Shown: in pieces, positions 50,134 through 58,005 of the stretch
Numbering within the stretch: the first letter of the stretch is position 1
Layout of the letters: every line of letters starts with the position of its first letter
Made by a program: the position numbers and the translations under genes
Assembly: GCF_018129025.1 (NCBI RefSeq)
Contig: NZ_JAAEDI010000030.1
Coordinates: 1 to 64,000, forward strand
Direction: 5' to 3'
Length of the DNA: 64,000 bases
DNA from: Neoroseomonas terrae
GTDB lineage: Bacteria; Pseudomonadota; Alphaproteobacteria; Acetobacterales; Acetobacteraceae
The notes under the pieces: model-generated
The model's database searches: none
What the model saw: only the letters and a program-made list of their open reading frames with translations
What the model was told of the DNA's origin: nothing

Positions 50134-51033
50134 GTGAGTGGATACACCGACATCCGCGCCGGTGGCTGGGTGGCCCGCCTGCCCGAGGGCTGGCGGCCTT
50201 ACGCGCTGCTCATGCGGCTCGACCGGCCGATCGGGTCCTGGCTGCTGTTCCTGCCCGGGCTGTGGGCCTTCGCCATGGCGGCGCCGTCCTGGGGGCGGGG
50301 GCTGTGGCTGACGGCGCTGTTCGGCGCTGGCGCCGTGCTAATGCGGGGCGCGGGCTGCGTCGTGAACGACCTCTGGGACCGCGACATCGACCGCCAGGTG
50401 GAACGCACGGCCGGGCGGCCGCTGGCATCCGGGGCCGTGCGACCGAAGCAGGCCCTGGCCTTCCTCGCCGGCATCCTGGCGCTGTCCCTCCTCATCCTGC
50501 TCATGCTGCCGCCGGCGGCGATCCTGCTGGGCGTCGTGTCGCTGGTGCCGGTGGTGCTTTATCCTCTGGCCAAGCGCGTCACGGACTTCCCACAGGCGGT
50601 TCTCGGCGTCGTCTTCTCCTGGGCCGCGCCGATGGGATATGCGGCGGCGACCGGTGGGCTGGATGCCGCGGCCGTCGCGCTTTGGGTGGCCGGGCTGTTC
50701 TGGATCCTGGGCTACGACACGATTTACGCGCATCAGGACCGCGAGGACGATGCGCTGCTCGGCATCGGCTCCACTGCCCTGCGCTTCGGGGAGCGGACGC
50801 GGCCTTTCCTCGCCGCCTGCTATGGCGTCACGCTCGGGCTGCTCGTGCTCGCAGGGTGGCTTGGCGGCCTGTCAGCGTGGTTCGTTCCGGCCATGCTCCT
50901 GCCGGCGGCGCTTCTGGCACGGCAGGTCGTGCGGCTCGACATCCACGACCCCGCACTGTGCCTCATGCTGTTCAAGGCCAATCGCGAGGTCGGCCTCGCC
51001 ATCGCGCTCGCCTTCCTGATCGGCCGGCTGTGA
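50134..51033 (+). CDS. ubiA: 4-hydroxybenzoate polyprenyltransferase
   Basis: 299 aa, about eight helices. RLDRPIGSWLLFLPGLW, the first aspartate motif NDLWDRDIDRQVERTAGRPLASG and the second YAHQDREDDALLGIGSTALRFG are diagnostic. It attaches the isoprenoid chain to 4-hydroxybenzoate in the inner membrane, the committed step of ubiquinone synthesis. Start is GTG at 50134. The next gene, a methyltransferase, overlaps its stop by 4 bp. Confidence 0.94.
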   Translation: MSGYTDIRAGGWVARLPEGWRPYALLMRLDRPIGSWLLFLPGLWAFAMAAPSWGRGLWLTALFGAGAVLMRGAGCVVNDLWDRDIDRQVERTAGRPLASGAVRPKQALAFLAGILALSLLILLMLPPAAILLGVVSLVPVVLYPLAKRVTDFPQAVLGVVFSWAAPMGYAAATGGLDAAAVALWVAGLFWILGYDTIYAHQDREDDALLGIGSTALRFGERTRPFLAACYGVTLGLLVLAGWLGGLSAWFVPAMLLPAALLARQVVRLDIHDPALCLMLFKANREVGLAIALAFLIGRL

Positions 51034-51671
51034 GCCCGGAGGATTTCGTGCGCGCCCACACCACCGTGGGGCGGGCGCCGATGGTGCCGGAGATCGCGCT
51101 GTACCTCGCCACCGAGATCACGCCGATCTGGCAGGCGACCGAGGACTGGCTGAAGGAGCGCAACATCGAGCCCCCCTTCTGGGCCTTCGCCTGGCCCGGC
51201 GGCGTCGCGACGGCCCGGCTGCTGCTCGACGAACCCGCGCGCGTCGCCGGCAAGCGGGTGCTGGATTTCGCAGCCGGCTGCGGCATCGCGGCAGTGGCGG
51301 CGGCCATGGCCGGCGCGGCGGCGGTCGAAGCCGCCGAGATCGACCCGCTGGCGCTCGCCGCCGTGCGGATCAACGCCGCGCTGAACGGCGTGACGGTCGC
51401 CGCGCCGGCGGGCGACATCGTCGGCGCCGCCTGCCGGTGGGACGTCATCCTCGCCGGCGACGTCTGCTACGAGGCGCCCATGACCGCGCATATCCTGCCC
51501 TGGCTGCGCCGCATGGCCGCGGACGGTGCGGATGTGCTGCTGGCCGACCCCGGCCGCGCCTACCTGCCGGCCGAGGGCCTGCAGCCGCTGGTCCGGCACG
51601 CCGTGGCGACGACCCGGGAACTCGAGGACCGCACGCAGCGCGACGTGACCATCCACCGCCTGCTGCCCTGA
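51030..51671 (+). CDS. Class I SAM methyltransferase (ETFB-lysine methyltransferase-like)
   Basis: 213 aa from GTG 51030. PEIALYLATEITPIWQATEDWLKERNIEPPFWAFAWPGGVATARLL, then the SAM motif VLDFAAGCGIAAVAAAMAGAAAVEAAEIDPLALAAVRINAALN and DVILAGDVCYEAPMTAHILPWLRR. The PFWAFAWPGG line before motif I is typical of the family that includes mitochondrial ETFB lysine methyltransferase and the old Nnt1 group. It likely methylates a protein lysine, possibly ETF beta. Coupled to ubiA by a GTGA overlap; it need not act on ubiquinone. Confidence 0.85.
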   Translation: MSPEDFVRAHTTVGRAPMVPEIALYLATEITPIWQATEDWLKERNIEPPFWAFAWPGGVATARLLLDEPARVAGKRVLDFAAGCGIAAVAAAMAGAAAVEAAEIDPLALAAVRINAALNGVTVAAPAGDIVGAACRWDVILAGDVCYEAPMTAHILPWLRRMAADGADVLLADPGRAYLPAEGLQPLVRHAVATTRELEDRTQRDVTIHRLLP

Positions 51672-51689
51672 CGCCGCCCGTCCGGAGGG

Positions 51690-52439
51690 TCAGACCACCA
51701 CCCCGCCGCTGACATGCAGCAACTGCCCCGTGACGTAGGCTGCGCCCGGTGACGCCAGGAAGGCGATGGCCGCCGCCACGTCGTCCGGCGTGCCGAGACG
51801 CCCCATTGGAATCCGCGCCGCGATCGCATCCCACTGCGCCTGCGTCATCGCCGCATGCGCGCCGGGGTCCTTGCGCGTGTACCCCGGCACCACGGCATTG
51901 ACCGTGACGGACGGCGCCCATTCCAGCGCCAGTGCGCGGACCAGTGCCTCCACCGCGGCCTTCGCCGCCGCCGAGGCGGGGAAGGCCGTCACGTCGTTGC
52001 GGAACAGATGCGCGACGAAGGAGGAAACGGCGACGAGCCGCGGGTCCCTGCCCTGCCTGAGGATCGGCCCGGCCTCCCGCGCTAGCCGCAGGAAGGCGAG
52101 TGCGATGGCGTCATGGCTTCGCGCGAAGCCCTCATCGGTCAGCGCGGCGACCGGCGTGCGATCCGCGAAGCCGGCATTGGACACCACCACGTCCAGCCCG
52201 CCGAGCAGTTCCGCTGCCTCCTGCACCGCACGCTCTGGCGAGCCGGGTTCGGCCAGGTCGCAGAAGACCTCATAGGCAACGGCGCCGCGGGCACGCACCG
52301 CCTCCGCCGTCCGGGCCGCGCCTTCCCGATTGCCACGGGTATGCACCGCGATCGCCACCCCAGGGGCGGCCAAGGCCCGGCAGGCCGCCGCGCCGATGCC
52401 ACTGGCGGCACCGGTAACAAGGATGTTGCGGTCGGCCAT
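51690..52439 (-). CDS. Short-chain dehydrogenase (FabG-like) lacking the catalytic tyrosine
   Basis: 249 aa. Cofactor motif NILVTGAASGIGAAACRAL, then VVVSNAGF, VAVSSFVAHLF (catalytic Ser), FPASAAAKAAVEALVRALALEW and VTVNAVVPGYTRKDPGAHAAM, ending GQLLHVSGGVVV. In the family the YxxxK motif precedes AAVEAL; here the position four before the Lys is Ser (SAAAK), so the usual proton-donating Tyr is missing. It may be a degenerate, non-catalytic or altered enzyme. Convergent with the methyltransferase gene. Likely NAD(P)-binding, cytoplasmic; substrate unknown. Confidence 0.85.
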   Translation of the reverse strand: MADRNILVTGAASGIGAAACRALAAPGVAIAVHTRGNREGAARTAEAVRARGAVAYEVFCDLAEPGSPERAVQEAAELLGGLDVVVSNAGFADRTPVAALTDEGFARSHDAIALAFLRLAREAGPILRQGRDPRLVAVSSFVAHLFRNDVTAFPASAAAKAAVEALVRALALEWAPSVTVNAVVPGYTRKDPGAHAAMTQAQWDAIAARIPMGRLGTPDDVAAAIAFLASPGAAYVTGQLLHVSGGVVV

Positions 52440-52541
52440 GCGTTGCTGCCCCTGCTGGATGATCGGCCACTATAGGCAGCGTCGCGCGGGGCGGGAGGGC
52501 GCGGGTTCTGGCGGCTGGGCATTCTCGCCGACAGTCGGAAC

Positions 52542-52770
52542 GGGGAAGGGCTTTGCCCCTCCCCGGACCCCTCCCCAGCAAAGGCCGAAGGGCCTTTGCA
52601 AACCTCCTTCTGGCACCGTGCGCCGCACGGTCAGGAAACGGAACCGGCGCCCGCCCTGCGCACGAGGCACCTCAAGGGGGCAGCGCGCCCCGCTATGCCC
52701 GGCACCAACAGATTGCGGTCCAGGTGCTCCAAGCACCTGGCGGGGTGGTTCGGAGGGGCAGCGCCCCTCC
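52542..52770. repeat. Structured repeat element E9
   Basis: A 229-bp copy between two minus-strand genes. Left hairpins at 52542-52564 and 52578-52599; right hairpins at 52720-52740 and 52752-52770. The 52720 hairpin has stem CCAGGTGCT/AGCACCTGG where E5, E6 and E7 have CCAGGGGGT/ACCCCCTGG: changes on both sides of the stem preserve pairing. Confidence 0.9.
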
Positions 52771-52830
52771 GATCTTCAACGGTGGAAGCAGCAAGGTCAT
52801 CACCCCTTCCCCCATCGGCACGCCGCCCGG

Positions 52831-54012
52831 CTATGCCCGTTCCAGCAGCCCAAGCCCCGCGAGCCGCCGGCAGAACTCCAGCGCCTCCCCGCCCAGTTCC
52901 ATCGCCGTCGCGCCGTCCTCCAGCGCCATCAGCCAGCCGAGTTCTTCAGCCGTCACCTTCTCGATTCCGCCGTACCAGCGCAGCACCGCGCCTTTGCCGT
53001 TCGGGAATGGCACCAACGTATGGTGCATGGTCTCCGACAGCCGCAGCCGGTCGTCTGGCCCGGGTGGCGGCGTGTGCAGGGTGCGACCGGGCAAAGACAT
53101 ACGGTCGCGCGCGATGCGGTCCAGCGCCGCCATGGTCAGCCGGTCGGCGATATCCGGCCGCGCCAGCGCCGCCAGCGCCGAGGCCAGGCGGTCCTGCACC
53201 ATCGCCGTGCCGCCGGGCTCGGCGAGGCGCCAAGTCGGCATGGCGGCGCGCAGCGCGGGCTCCTCGGCTTCCAATTCGGCGAACAGATTGCGCAGCATCT
53301 CGCCGAGGCCGGGCTCCATCAGCCCGATGGTGATGTGCAGCGATGGCTCGCCGCCATCCTGCACCATCGCCTCATGCATCACCCCGCGCGGGAGATAGAG
53401 CGTGTCGCCCGGCGCCATCGCCAGCGCATGGGGCTCGCCTTCCGTCCCGGCGTTGTTCGCCCAGGGCGTGTGGCGCGTCGGCGCGGCGAAGGGGATGTTG
53501 TCCCACACGCGCCACGCCTTGCTGCCGGACACCTGCATGACCAGCACGTCGTGGGTGTCGTAGTGCACGCGGAAGCCCTGCGCGCCGGGCGGTGTCAGGT
53601 AGATGTTGGCCTGCACGCCGTGCAGGAAGGCCTTCTCCAGGCCGCGGCAGAACTGCGCGAGCGGCGGATGGCTGTCGTGGAACTGGGAGACGATGAGGCT
53701 CGCCCCGGCGTCGTGGCAGGCAAACAGCGCCGGCAGGTCGACGCGGTCGCCGCCTTCCTCGATGTAGTCGTCGACCGGCAGCGCGGCGCTGCCCTTGCGC
53801 GCGCCGTCGGCCATGGAAACGCGCGGCGTGCGTGCCGCATCGGTGCGCAGGAAGGCATCGAGATCAGCGACGGACAGTAACTCGGCGAAGCGGTCCGGGT
53901 CGTTGCCCGGCATCAGGCGCCAGGCCGTACCCTCGCGCATCGCCATGCCGTCCTCCAGGGACAGGGTGCCGAAGGCCAGTGACCAGGCTGCCTCGGCCGC
54001 GGTGACGCTCAT
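52831..54012 (-). CDS. JmjC/cupin-type 2-oxoglutarate oxygenase (ribosomal oxygenase-like)
   Basis: 393 aa from the ATG at 54012. The double-stranded beta-helix iron site is His150-x-Asp152 (GFRVHYDTHDVLVMQVSGSKAW) and His213 (PGDTLYLPRGVMHEAM), with the KAWRVWDN block between them. The C-terminal half is helical with a winged-helix-like end (EKVTAEELGWLMALEDGATAMELGG). The layout matches bacterial RoxA/MINA53-NO66-type proteins that hydroxylate ribosomal-protein residues. The target here is not known. A possible start four codons upstream (54024) is less likely. Confidence 0.8.
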   Translation of the reverse strand: MSVTAAEAAWSLAFGTLSLEDGMAMREGTAWRLMPGNDPDRFAELLSVADLDAFLRTDAARTPRVSMADGARKGSAALPVDDYIEEGGDRVDLPALFACHDAGASLIVSQFHDSHPPLAQFCRGLEKAFLHGVQANIYLTPPGAQGFRVHYDTHDVLVMQVSGSKAWRVWDNIPFAAPTRHTPWANNAGTEGEPHALAMAPGDTLYLPRGVMHEAMVQDGGEPSLHITIGLMEPGLGEMLRNLFAELEAEEPALRAAMPTWRLAEPGGTAMVQDRLASALAALARPDIADRLTMAALDRIARDRMSLPGRTLHTPPPGPDDRLRLSETMHHTLVPFPNGKGAVLRWYGGIEKVTAEELGWLMALEDGATAMELGGEALEFCRRLAGLGLLERA

Positions 54013-54111
54013 CGTGATCCTCATCCGCGCCGGGCAGCTTGCGGCCGGTCGCCTTCAGGAAAGAAACGGGGGATTGGTCGCTGGCCGGACCGGTTGCGAT
54101 CCGGGCCGGCT

Positions 54112-54822
54112 TTACTTGCGCGGGGCGCCGCCGCCGCCGCGGCCCTGCCCGGCGCCGTCGTTCGGGTCGGAATCGGTGATGCCCGTGCCGCCTCGCTGGC
54201 GCCATCCGCTGCCGTAGCCCGACGGATCCGTAGGATCGCCGTCATTGATGCCGGTATAGGGCCGGCCCTGCGTCCGCGGCGCCTGGCGATAGCCACCACG
54301 GCCATTGCCTGGCGCGTCATTCGGGTCGTTGTCGGTCAGCCCGGTGCGAGACCCGCCGCGATAGCCGCCACGGCCAGCACCGGGAGGATCGTTGGGGTCG
54401 CCATCGGTCAGACCCGTGCGCGGTCGCCCGCGAGAGCCGCCGCGGCCGTTGCCCGGCGGATCGTTCGGATCCCCGTCGGTCAGGCCGGTGCGCGAACCGC
54501 CGCGGTAGCCGCCACGGCCATAGCCGGCCCCGTCATTGGGATCCGAATCGGTGATGCCGGTCCGTGGGCGCCCGCGATAGCCCCCGCGGCCATAGCCCAC
54601 GCCGTCGTTCGGGTCGGAGTCCGTGAGGCCGGTGCGGTACTGCGCAAGCGTCGGCTCGATCGCTTCCGCGGCCCGCCCGGCGGCCGTGGTGGCAACACCG
54701 AGCGCTGCGATCCGCAGCACCAGCAGCCGCCGCCCCAGGGCCCTGCGCGCAGGCTCCGGCCGCGCTTCCTCGCCCTCGGCCGGCGGCGCGCCGTGCGGCG
54801 CATGCCTCTCGGTCATGGTCAT
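54112..54822 (-). CDS. Exported or membrane-anchored protein with seven TDxDPND repeats
   Basis: 236 aa. After a charged N terminus comes one hydrophobic stretch (LLVLRIAALGVATTAAGRA, about residues 33-51), then seven units of the form TGLTDSDPNDGVGYGRGGYRG, the first four 24 residues long with RPR or GSR endings. Each unit has an Asp-rich DxDPxD core that could bind a divalent cation, and a Gly/Arg/Tyr-rich remainder. GAGAGG lies upstream of the ATG at 54822; 54816 is an alternative. The gene is divergent from the Tct cluster. No enzyme family is recognised; a surface or scaffold role is a guess. Confidence 0.6.
   Translation of the reverse strand: MTMTERHAPHGAPPAEGEEARPEPARRALGRRLLVLRIAALGVATTAAGRAAEAIEPTLAQYRTGLTDSDPNDGVGYGRGGYRGRPRTGITDSDPNDGAGYGRGGYRGGSRTGLTDGDPNDPPGNGRGGSRGRPRTGLTDGDPNDPPGAGRGGYRGGSRTGLTDNDPNDAPGNGRGGYRQAPRTQGRPYTGINDGDPTDPSGYGSGWRQRGGTGITDSDPNDGAGQGRGGGGAPRK
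54128..54637. repeat. Tandem repeat, about 72-bp period, coding for TDxDPND units
   Basis: Seven in-frame units, the first four at 72 bp and the others varied in length (about 69-90 bp). They are marked at DNA level by GATCGTTxGG, GGTCGGAATC and GTCATTCGGGTC-like stretches. Units differ more in the Gly/Arg region than in the DPND core, so the repeats are not recent identical copies. Confidence 0.75.
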
Positions 54823-54966
54823 CCCTCTCAACCCCTGCGCCATCATCGTGCGGAGGCCCCGTTCCCGGCAAGCGGTACGAAAGCGAAAGGCGTGAGGCAG
54901 CGCACCGCTGGCGGTTCACCGCCGGTGTGATCGAAGAAGCCGGTGCCGCCGGGCGGCGGCAATTCG

Positions 54967-55170
54967 TCAGCGACGGCGCGGCGGCGCGAAGGTGTCGCTG
55001 TCCGTCGGTTCCGTCGGCCGAACCGTCCGCTGGTCCATGCCCTGGGCGGTGGGCAGGCGGTGGCCTTTCAGATCGCTGACCGCCATGGGGAGGGTGGCAG
55101 CGCCGGCCGTCGAGACGGTCGGCAGCAAGAGGCGACGATGGAGACGGGACGGCGTGACGGGGCAGGTCAT
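54967..55170 (-). CDS. Possible small exported protein
   Basis: 67 aa from the ATG at 55170. The N terminus (MTCPVTPSRLHRRLLLPTVSTAGAATLPMAV) has basic residues followed by a mild hydrophobic stretch, somewhat like a signal peptide; the end is PTEPTDSDTFAPPRRR. There is no clear ribosome-binding site. Its 3' end lies 145 bp upstream of the repeat-protein start, on the same strand. The start borders the dyad at 55175. It could be non-coding; no family recognised. Confidence 0.25.
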   Translation of the reverse strand: MTCPVTPSRLHRRLLLPTVSTAGAATLPMAVSDLKGHRLPTAQGMDQRTVRPTEPTDSDTFAPPRRR

Positions 55171-55174
55171 GCAA

Positions 55175-55205
55175 GGGATTATTTGCGAATGCGTCGCAAT
55201 ATCCC
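55175..55205. promoter_or_regulatory. Candidate operator dyad upstream of the Tct transporter cluster
   Basis: An inverted pair TTGCGA (55183-55188) and TCGCAA (55194-55199), five bases apart, lies inside a wider GGGAT...ATCCC frame. It is in a locally AT-rich patch about 105 bp before the tctC ATG. The spacing suits a dimeric regulator of the GntR, LysR or TetR kind, but no regulator gene is adjacent. Confidence 0.4.
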
Positions 55206-55307
55206 AGACCTCACCCAGGTTGCGCAAGCCCGAATTCTTCCCGTTTGCGCGGGGCGCGGGCCCGTCGCATGCTGCCATCGCCAGGGGAAACGACCGGACC
55301 GCACGCC

Positions 55308-56267
55308 ATGACCCATCGCCGCAGCCTTCTCGCCGCCACCCTCACCCTCGGCACCCTGCCGCGCCTCGCCGCCGCGCAGCAGCGCTTCGCGAGCCTCTAC
55401 GTCTTCGTACCGGCCGGGCCGGGCGGCGGGTGGGACGGCCTCGGCCGCGCCATCGAGCAGGCCGCGCGCGCATCCAGCCTGGTCGGCACCTTCCAGTTCG
55501 AGAATGTCGGCGGCGCCGGCGGCATGGTCGGGCTGCCGCGCTTCCTCTCCCAGCGGCGCGGCCGCGCGGATTCGCTGATGATCGGCGGCTCCGTCATGGT
55601 CGGCGCGGCGCTGACCAACAAGACGCCGGTGTCTCTGCAGAACACCGTGCCCGTCGCGCGCATGACGGAGGAAGCCGGCGTCATCATCGTGCCGGCCAAC
55701 AGCCCGTACCGGACCATCACGGAACTCGCCGACGCGCTGAAGGCCAACCCCCGCAGCGTCGCGGTCGCCGGCGGCAGCGCCGGCGGGACCGACCACATCA
55801 TCCTCGGACTGATGCTGCAGAAGCTCGGGCGCCAGCCGCGCGAAGCCTCCTTCGTCGCCTTCCCCGGCGGCGGACCCGCGCAGGCCGCGATCCTCGGCGG
55901 GCAGGTCGCCGCCGGCATCTCCGGCTGGTCGGAATTCTCCGAACAGATCAAGGCCGGCCGCGTGCGCGCGCTGGCGACGACCGGCGAGCGCCGCCTGGAT
56001 CCCGACGTGCCGACGCTGAAGGAAAGCGGGCTCGACGTGGTCGCGACGAACTGGCGCGGCGTGTTCGGCGCGCCCGGCATCAACGCCACACAGCGCCAGG
56101 CGCTGGTGGACCTGATGACCGCGATCCACGCCTCCGAGGCTTGGCGTCGCATCCTGGCCGATCGCGGCTGGGAGGACGCCTTTCTGACCGGCGCGCCCTT
56201 CGACCAGTTCCTCGAACGCGACCGCAGCGAGACCGAGAGCGTGCTCAAGGATCTCGGGCTCGCCTGA
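55308..56267 (+). CDS. tctC: Tripartite tricarboxylate transporter substrate-binding protein (TctC/Bug family)
   Basis: 319 aa. Signal peptide MTHRRSLLAATLTLGTLPRLAAAQQ. The mature protein begins RFASLYVFVPAGPGGGWDGLGRAIEQAAR, then FENVGGAGGMVGLPRFLS and VAVAGGSAGGTDHIILGLM, GQVAAGISGWSEFSEQIKAGRVRALATTGERR, the Bug-receptor pattern. It binds a carboxylate in the periplasm for the TctAB permease. In-frame starts upstream would bury the signal peptide. First gene of the transporter cluster; substrate unknown. Confidence 0.92.
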   Translation: MTHRRSLLAATLTLGTLPRLAAAQQRFASLYVFVPAGPGGGWDGLGRAIEQAARASSLVGTFQFENVGGAGGMVGLPRFLSQRRGRADSLMIGGSVMVGAALTNKTPVSLQNTVPVARMTEEAGVIIVPANSPYRTITELADALKANPRSVAVAGGSAGGTDHIILGLMLQKLGRQPREASFVAFPGGGPAQAAILGGQVAAGISGWSEFSEQIKAGRVRALATTGERRLDPDVPTLKESGLDVVATNWRGVFGAPGINATQRQALVDLMTAIHASEAWRRILADRGWEDAFLTGAPFDQFLERDRSETESVLKDLGLA

Positions 56268-56279
56268 CCGGCGATCGCC

Positions 56280-56786
56280 ATGAAGCACGCTGCGCTTCCC
56301 GATCTCACGGTCGGCCTCGCCGTCACCGCGCTCGGCGTGCTGACGGCCTGGCTGACCTGGGTCATTCCCGTCACGCCGGTCTATGCGGTAGTCGGCCCGA
56401 AGCTGGTTCCAGCGGTCGTCGCCGCGGCGCTGGTCGTGCTGGGGCTGCTGCTGTGCGGCTCGGCGCTCCGCGGCGGCTGGAGCGCGAAGCTGCCGGAGGT
56501 GCAGGACGCCGGCCCGCCGAACCTCGTCTCGATCGGCTGGCTCTGCCTCGGCATGGTGCTGAACCTCGTGCTGATCGTGCCGCTCGGCTTCGCGATCGGC
56601 GCCGCGGTGCAGTTCGTCTGCACGGCGCGCGCCTTCGGGTCCCGCGCGCCGCTGCGTGATGCGATCATCGCGCTCATCGTCTCGCTCGGCGCCTTCTTCC
56701 TGTTCGTCGAGGCGCTGGGCGTGAACATCGGCGCCGGCGTGCTGGAAGGCGCCATTCTGCGAGCATTGGGTCAGGAGGTGCCGTGA
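56280..56786 (+). CDS. tctB: Tripartite tricarboxylate transporter small membrane subunit (TctB)
   Basis: 168 aa with four hydrophobic helices: DLTVGLAVTALGVLTAWLTWVIP, FGPKLVP-like VVGPKLVPAVVAAALVVLGLLLCG, LVSIGWLCLGMVLNLVLIVPLGFAIGAAVQFVCTARAFGS and DAIIALIVSLGAFFLFVEALGVNIGAGVLEG. The order and the PxxxP loop after helix 1 match TctB. It lies 12 bp after tctC. The permease subunit TctA is not next but 1.2 kb downstream, after phzF and repeat E10. Confidence 0.88.
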   Translation: MKHAALPDLTVGLAVTALGVLTAWLTWVIPVTPVYAVVGPKLVPAVVAAALVVLGLLLCGSALRGGWSAKLPEVQDAGPPNLVSIGWLCLGMVLNLVLIVPLGFAIGAAVQFVCTARAFGSRAPLRDAIIALIVSLGAFFLFVEALGVNIGAGVLEGAILRALGQEVP

Positions 56787-57676
56787 GGGCGTTCCGCTTC
56801 GTTACCGTCGACGTCTTCACCGACCGTCGTTTCGGCGGCAATCAGCTCGCGGTGTTTCCCGATGCGCGCGGGCTGTCGGATGCCGAGATGCAGTCCCTCG
56901 CCGCCGAGTTCAATCTGAGCGAGACCACCTTCGTCCTGCCCCCGGAGAAGCCGCACAACAGCGCACGCGTGCGTATCTTCAACCGCGTTGCGGAGATGCC
57001 CTTCGCCGGCCATCCGAATGTCGGCACCGCCTATGTGCTCGGCCGCGAAGACGAGGCGAGCCCTCGCACCTATCGCTTCGAGGAACCTGCGGGGCTCGTT
57101 GAGGTGGCGCTGCTGCGTGACGAGACAGGCCGCGTGCTTGGTGCGGAGGTGGCAGCGCCGCAGCCGCTGCGCGTCGGAGCCGAGCTGCCCGTCTCCGTCG
57201 CCGCCGCCTGCGCCGGCTTGTCGAAGGATGCGATCGTCACCGCCCGGCACGTGCCGACGCTCGCGACCGATGGCGGCAATCCACGCCTGCTGACGGAGGT
57301 GACGCGCGAGGGGCTGACGGCCGCCGCGCCGGACCTCGGCGCGTTCCGCCGCGCGGTGGAGGCATATCCCGACCAGACGCGCGGATTCCTCTCGCTGTAC
57401 CTGTACTGCCGGGACGGCGCACAGGTGCGGACGCGGATGTTCTCGCCGCTGACAGGCACCTGGGAAGATTCGGCGACCGGCAGCGCCGCGACGCCACTGG
57501 CCGGCTTCCTGCTGTCGCTCGACGGCGGGGACGACGGTGCCTGGGAAATGCTGCAGGGCGTGGAGATGGGGCGGCCGTCGTTGCTCCTGGCGGGCGCGCG
57601 GCGGACGCCGGAAGGCATCCGCGCGCGCGTCGGCGGGCATTGCGTGCCGGTGCTGCGGGGCGAGGCGGTGCTGTGA
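56783..57676 (+). CDS. PhzF-family isomerase/epimerase
   Basis: 297 aa from GTG 56783, overlapping the tctB stop. RAFRFVTVDVFTDRRFGGNQLAVFPDARGLSDAEMQSLAAEFNLSETTFVLPP at the N terminus (Glu of LSETTFV is the family's catalytic acid), RIFNRVAEMPFAGHPNVGTAYVL, and near the end TRMFSPLTGTWEDSATGSAATPLAGFLL, the second-half GxxxxDPATGSA-like block. PhzF enzymes isomerise small acids; only a few make phenazines, and there are no other phenazine genes here. Its place within the tct cluster suggests it acts on the imported carboxylate. Confidence 0.9.
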   Translation: MRAFRFVTVDVFTDRRFGGNQLAVFPDARGLSDAEMQSLAAEFNLSETTFVLPPEKPHNSARVRIFNRVAEMPFAGHPNVGTAYVLGREDEASPRTYRFEEPAGLVEVALLRDETGRVLGAEVAAPQPLRVGAELPVSVAAACAGLSKDAIVTARHVPTLATDGGNPRLLTEVTREGLTAAAPDLGAFRRAVEAYPDQTRGFLSLYLYCRDGAQVRTRMFSPLTGTWEDSATGSAATPLAGFLLSLDGGDDGAWEMLQGVEMGRPSLLLAGARRTPEGIRARVGGHCVPVLRGEAVL

Positions 57677-57692
57677 TGGCGTCGGGGGGCCA

Positions 57693-57976
57693 GAGAGGGG
57701 CTCTGCCCCTCTCCGGACCTCTCCCCGCCAAAGGCCGAAGGGCCTTTGGAAACCGATACTTGGTTCCGGGCCTGTCGGGTGGTCGTGACCGGGGCAGATC
57801 GCGTCGCGTCGACGGCCGCGCGAAACGCCATGGACAGGATCGGCACCAAGACCCACTTCTGCACGGACGGCGTATCGCCGGGATCGGCACGCCTGTCGTG
57901 CCCTCCGCCAGATCGAGGTTTCCAAAGGCCCTTCGGCCTTTGGTGGGGGAAGCTCGAAGGGGGCAAGGCCCCCTTC
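57693..57976. repeat. Structured repeat element E10
   Basis: A copy of about 284 bp between phzF and tctA. Left hairpins at 57693-57713 and 57728-57749; right core at 57922-57943. The right outer hairpin, 57956-57976, is GAAGGGGG/CCCCCTTC rather than GAGAGGGGC/GCCCCTCTC: another paired change. The element splits a transporter operon. Confidence 0.88.
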
Positions 57977-58005
57977 GTCCCTTCCAGAGACAGGGCTAAG
58001 CCATC

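Noticed and set aside
54128-54637. The 72-bp repeats as a CRISPR array
   Set aside because: The repeats are in frame, translated, directly adjacent and of unequal length; there are no unique spacers and no cas genes.
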